A stretch of 64,000 nt of DNA from Clostridium aquiflavi. GTDB taxonomy: Bacteria > Bacillota > Clostridia > Clostridiales > Clostridiaceae. The DNA lies in assembly GCF_031344075.1 (NCBI RefSeq), contig NZ_JAVJAN010000011.1:31333-95332 (forward strand). Direction: 5' to 3'. Each line of letters starts with the position of its first letter. Position 1 is the stretch's first letter. Shown here piece by piece: positions 62,163 through 64,000 of this stretch. The notes under the pieces are model-generated. The model worked only from the letters and a program-made list of their open reading frames with translations, had not been told where the DNA came from and ran no database searches. A program made the translations under genes and the position numbers.

Positions 62163-63161
62163 TCAGTTTTTTTGTATTTCGTATGTATCTTTTTCAAATA
62201 TTTCTCTTATTTTAGTTAAATTATCATTATGATTTACAGCTACTAATAATTTTATTCTAGCCTTCTGTCCAGATAATACATCTCCAAATATAACTCCATA
62301 CTCTCTAAGATTTTTTCCACCACCTAAATATCCATAAGATTCAAATACTCGACCTTCAAAGCACCTTGATACTATTACAACTGGAATTTCGTTTTTAATA
62401 GCTCTCTTAATTCCATCTACCATTAAAGGAGGTACATTTCCCCTTCCTAATGCCTCAATTACTACTCCTTTATATTCATTAGAAATAACAAAATCTATAA
62501 ATTTTGAATCCATACCAGAAACGCACTTAATTAAAGCTACATCTTTTTCCATACTCTTTATTTTAACGTGTATAGATTTAGAATTTTCCCTATAAAAAAT
62601 AACTCTATTATTATCAACTATTCCAATGGGCCCAAAATTAGGTGTACTAAAAGCATTTAATGCCATTGAATTTCTTTTGGTTACTTCTGTTGCACTATGT
62701 AATTCACTATTAAAACATACTAAAACGCCCCTATTTTTAGCACTATCAGAAATTGCTGTGCATATTGATGTAGCTAAATTAAAAGGTCCATCATATCCCA
62801 GTTCATCACTGCTTCTCATTGCTCCAGTAACGACTACTGGTTTATCAGTATTTAAAGTTAAATCTAAAAAGTATGCCGTCTCTTCTAAAGTATCAGTTCC
62901 ATGAGTTATTACAACACCGCTTATATCAGCTCTGTCTAATAATTTTTGAACCAAATTTGACAATTCAAGCATTAATTCAGAAGTCATATGTGGCGATGGT
63001 AAATTAGAAAATGTATGACTTTCAATTTCAGCAACCCCCTGAATCCCTGTTACCATTTGCATTATTTCTTCTCCACTTAAACTAGGAACTGCTGCTTTTA
63101 TTTTTTCATCTACTTTCATAGATATAGTTCCACCATTAAATATTATTGCTATTTTTTTCAT
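62163..63161 (-). CDS. ansA: L-asparaginase, type I (cytoplasmic)
   Basis: Hydrolyses asparagine to aspartate and ammonia. It is 332 aa with no signal peptide. The nucleophile Thr12 is in FNGGTISM; the second motif HGTDTLEET is at 87-95 (T89, D90). VVTGAMRSSDELGYDGPFNL and VVIEALGRGNVPP are also typical. It lies between the permease and the PBECR-like gene, with its own terminator-separated unit. Confidence 0.95.
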   Translation of the reverse strand: MKKIAIIFNGGTISMKVDEKIKAAVPSLSGEEIMQMVTGIQGVAEIESHTFSNLPSPHMTSELMLELSNLVQKLLDRADISGVVITHGTDTLEETAYFLDLTLNTDKPVVVTGAMRSSDELGYDGPFNLATSICTAISDSAKNRGVLVCFNSELHSATEVTKRNSMALNAFSTPNFGPIGIVDNNRVIFYRENSKSIHVKIKSMEKDVALIKCVSGMDSKFIDFVISNEYKGVVIEALGRGNVPPLMVDGIKRAIKNEIPVVIVSRCFEGRVFESYGYLGGGKNLREYGVIFGDVLSGQKARIKLLVAVNHNDNLTKIREIFEKDTYEIQKN

Positions 63162-63228
63162 CTATTCTTCCTCCATATAAACATAGTTACATTCTAATAT
63201 ATATTTCTATTTTTTATTTTTATCATAA

Positions 63229-63256
63229 AAATACTCTTGGAAACCCAAGAGTATTT
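63229..63256 (-). terminator. intrinsic terminator upstream of ansA
   Basis: A perfect 12-bp stem AAATACTCTTGG/CCAAGAGTATTT with a 4-base loop, followed by TTTATGAT on the minus strand. It ends the small gene to its right. Confidence 0.9.
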
Positions 63257-63313
63257 AAATTATTTTGTTAATGTCTAAATATTCTACACTCCATTTAAAG
63301 CTTACTTAGTTAA

Positions 63314-63736
63314 TTAAAATATATCCTGAGATTTTTCATCATTGCAACTTATTAGCCTTCCACTATTTAACCTTGAAACTATTCTAGATTCTGTTATAGG
63401 ATACATAGTTGCTACATATATATATTGACCTTCTTCATCATACTCTAATGCTAAAAGAATATTACTATCAATCTTTTTTACTAATTCTAATGCCCCATCA
63501 TTACTTCTTAAAGGATCTATTCCTATATAATCTGGGCACCTAATTATCTCTTCCATAATTTTTATTATATGATTTTTAACTCTTTTAGTAAATTGTTTTC
63601 CATGTTTTTTTATTATATGATTTATTACTCTGGAAGATATATAAACAGATGATGGAAAGTCATATTCTATAAGTTCTTCAATTAAAGATATATTTAAATT
63701 GCCAACTTTCTTATAGATTCTATACATTTTTTTCAT
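63314..63736 (-). CDS. small PBECR-like (phage Barnase/EndoU/colicin/RelE-like) protein
   Basis: 140 aa, basic N-terminal half, no membrane segment. SSVYISSRVINHIIKKHGKQF, read here as VYISSRVINHIIKKHG, followed by an ALELVKK strand, ALEYDEEGQYIYVATMYPI and a final SRIVSRL fits the PBECR3-like nuclease fold often seen in phage polyvalent proteins. This is a resemblance, not a search result. I start at ATG 63736, with GAGGG 5 bases upstream; an ATG four codons earlier lacks an SD. It is alone between a terminator and the GC-rich island. Confidence 0.55.
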   Translation of the reverse strand: MKKMYRIYKKVGNLNISLIEELIEYDFPSSVYISSRVINHIIKKHGKQFTKRVKNHIIKIMEEIIRCPDYIGIDPLRSNDGALELVKKIDSNILLALEYDEEGQYIYVATMYPITESRIVSRLNSGRLISCNDEKSQDIF

Positions 63737-63835
63737 GATATCCCTCATTTTATATTCTTTATTTTATTATATAATATTAGGATAGCCTCTTCTATGAATT
63801 TTAAAATATTAATATAAAATTTATTAATATGTAGA

Positions 63836-63925
63836 ACAAAATCGCTAAGGCGACTTTGGAGCCGTCGATTTTTTTAGCCATGCGCTCTTTCCAAACGCAG
63901 TGCAGGAATAATGGTGCGGCATATA
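63836..63925 (-). repeat. GC-rich island, candidate dispersed structured repeat or ncRNA
   Basis: About 80 bases of roughly 50% GC stand inside DNA that is near 20% GC on both sides. On the minus strand the outer pairs AAATCG/CGATTT with inner CGGC/GTCG make a hairpin, next to a second block GCCGCACC ... GCGCATGGC that can partly fold. Only tiny ORFs cross it (the longest starts MPHHYSCTAFG). I recall similar text recurring in clostridial genomes but cannot confirm it here. Confidence 0.5.
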
Positions 63926-63983
63926 ATTATTTTTTATTCTTTAGGGGTACTCATAATACCTTTAAAACACATTATTTTAAAAG

Positions 63984-63992
63984 TTATCCACA
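63984..63992 (+). other. single DnaA-box match
   Basis: TTATCCACA is a perfect DnaA box. It is alone, so an origin is not indicated; it may be chance or a minor DnaA titration or regulatory site. Confidence 0.3.
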
Positions 63993-64000
63993 AATTTTTT

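Noticed and set aside
63984..63992. A replication origin signalled by a DnaA box
   Set aside because: Only one box is present, and there is no box cluster, dnaA gene or defined unwinding element.
1..64000. CRISPR arrays, tRNA or rRNA genes, prophage
   Set aside because: I saw no evenly spaced direct repeats, no tRNA-like cloverleaf or rRNA sequence, and no phage structural genes or integrase.

Overview
The window is a continuous stretch of chromosome from a very AT-rich, spore-forming Firmicute, most likely Clostridium sensu stricto (cluster I). The evidence is the strong AGGAGG-type ribosome binding sites, a Gram-positive PolC replicase, CodY, SpoVM, YlbJ and RemA, C+ (zinc-type) L28 and L32 proteins, and a gene order that follows the Bacillus subtilis polC-to-yloC segment almost gene for gene. 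Nearly everything reads on the minus strand. The plus-strand exceptions are yraN, tmcAL-ylbJ and rpmB. I saw no rRNA, tRNA, CRISPR array, prophage or transposase gene.

Layout in plus-strand coordinates, so minus operons read right to left. 1-8.9 kb holds polC (cut by the window edge), ispG, rseP, dxr, an AI-2E family membrane protein, cdsA and uppS: replication, the MEP isoprenoid pathway, undecaprenyl-PP and phospholipid precursors. 9-12.3 kb holds frr, pyrH, tsf and rpsB (translation and UMP kinase). 12.4-18.1 kb holds codY, topA, dprA and the ComM-like ATPase. 18.3-20.9 kb holds yraN, rnhB, rbgA and rplS with its leader. 21-29.4 kb holds trmD, rimM, khpA, rpsP, ffh, ylxM, ftsY, smc and a 31-codon membrane micro-protein ahead of smc. 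29.5-35.9 kb holds an Elp3-like radical SAM protein, rnc, acpP, plsX, rpmF, yceD, ackA and pta. 36.2-44.4 kb holds tmcAL, ylbJ, a coiled-coil protein, coaD, rsmD, recG, a FakA-like kinase and an Asp23 protein. 44.6-60 kb holds rpmB, spoVM (a 22-residue micro-ORF), thiN, rpe, rsgA, prkC, stp, rlmN, rsmB, a zinc peptidase, fmt, def, priA, coaBC, rpoZ, gmk, remA and yicC.

The last 4 kb breaks from the housekeeping order. It has a MITE-like 275-bp element with an 8-bp target duplication, a purine permease under a guanine-class riboswitch, an asparaginase, a small PBECR-like protein, and a GC-rich island at the right edge.

The genes form the classic growth block: protein targeting (ffh, ftsY, ylxM), ribosome production and modification, fatty acid and phospholipid start-up (plsX, acpP, cdsA), CoA synthesis (coaBC, coaD), acetate metabolism (ackA, pta, with TmcAL using acetate) and Ser/Thr phosphosignalling (prkC, stp). 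I found no wholly new multi-gene system. The observations most worth checking are small: two micro-ORFs that gene callers miss, the MITE, an 11-bp switching duplication in the purine riboswitch, a hairpin between the topA Shine-Dalgarno and its start codon, a CodY-like palindrome in front of codY, and the GC-rich island at the edge.
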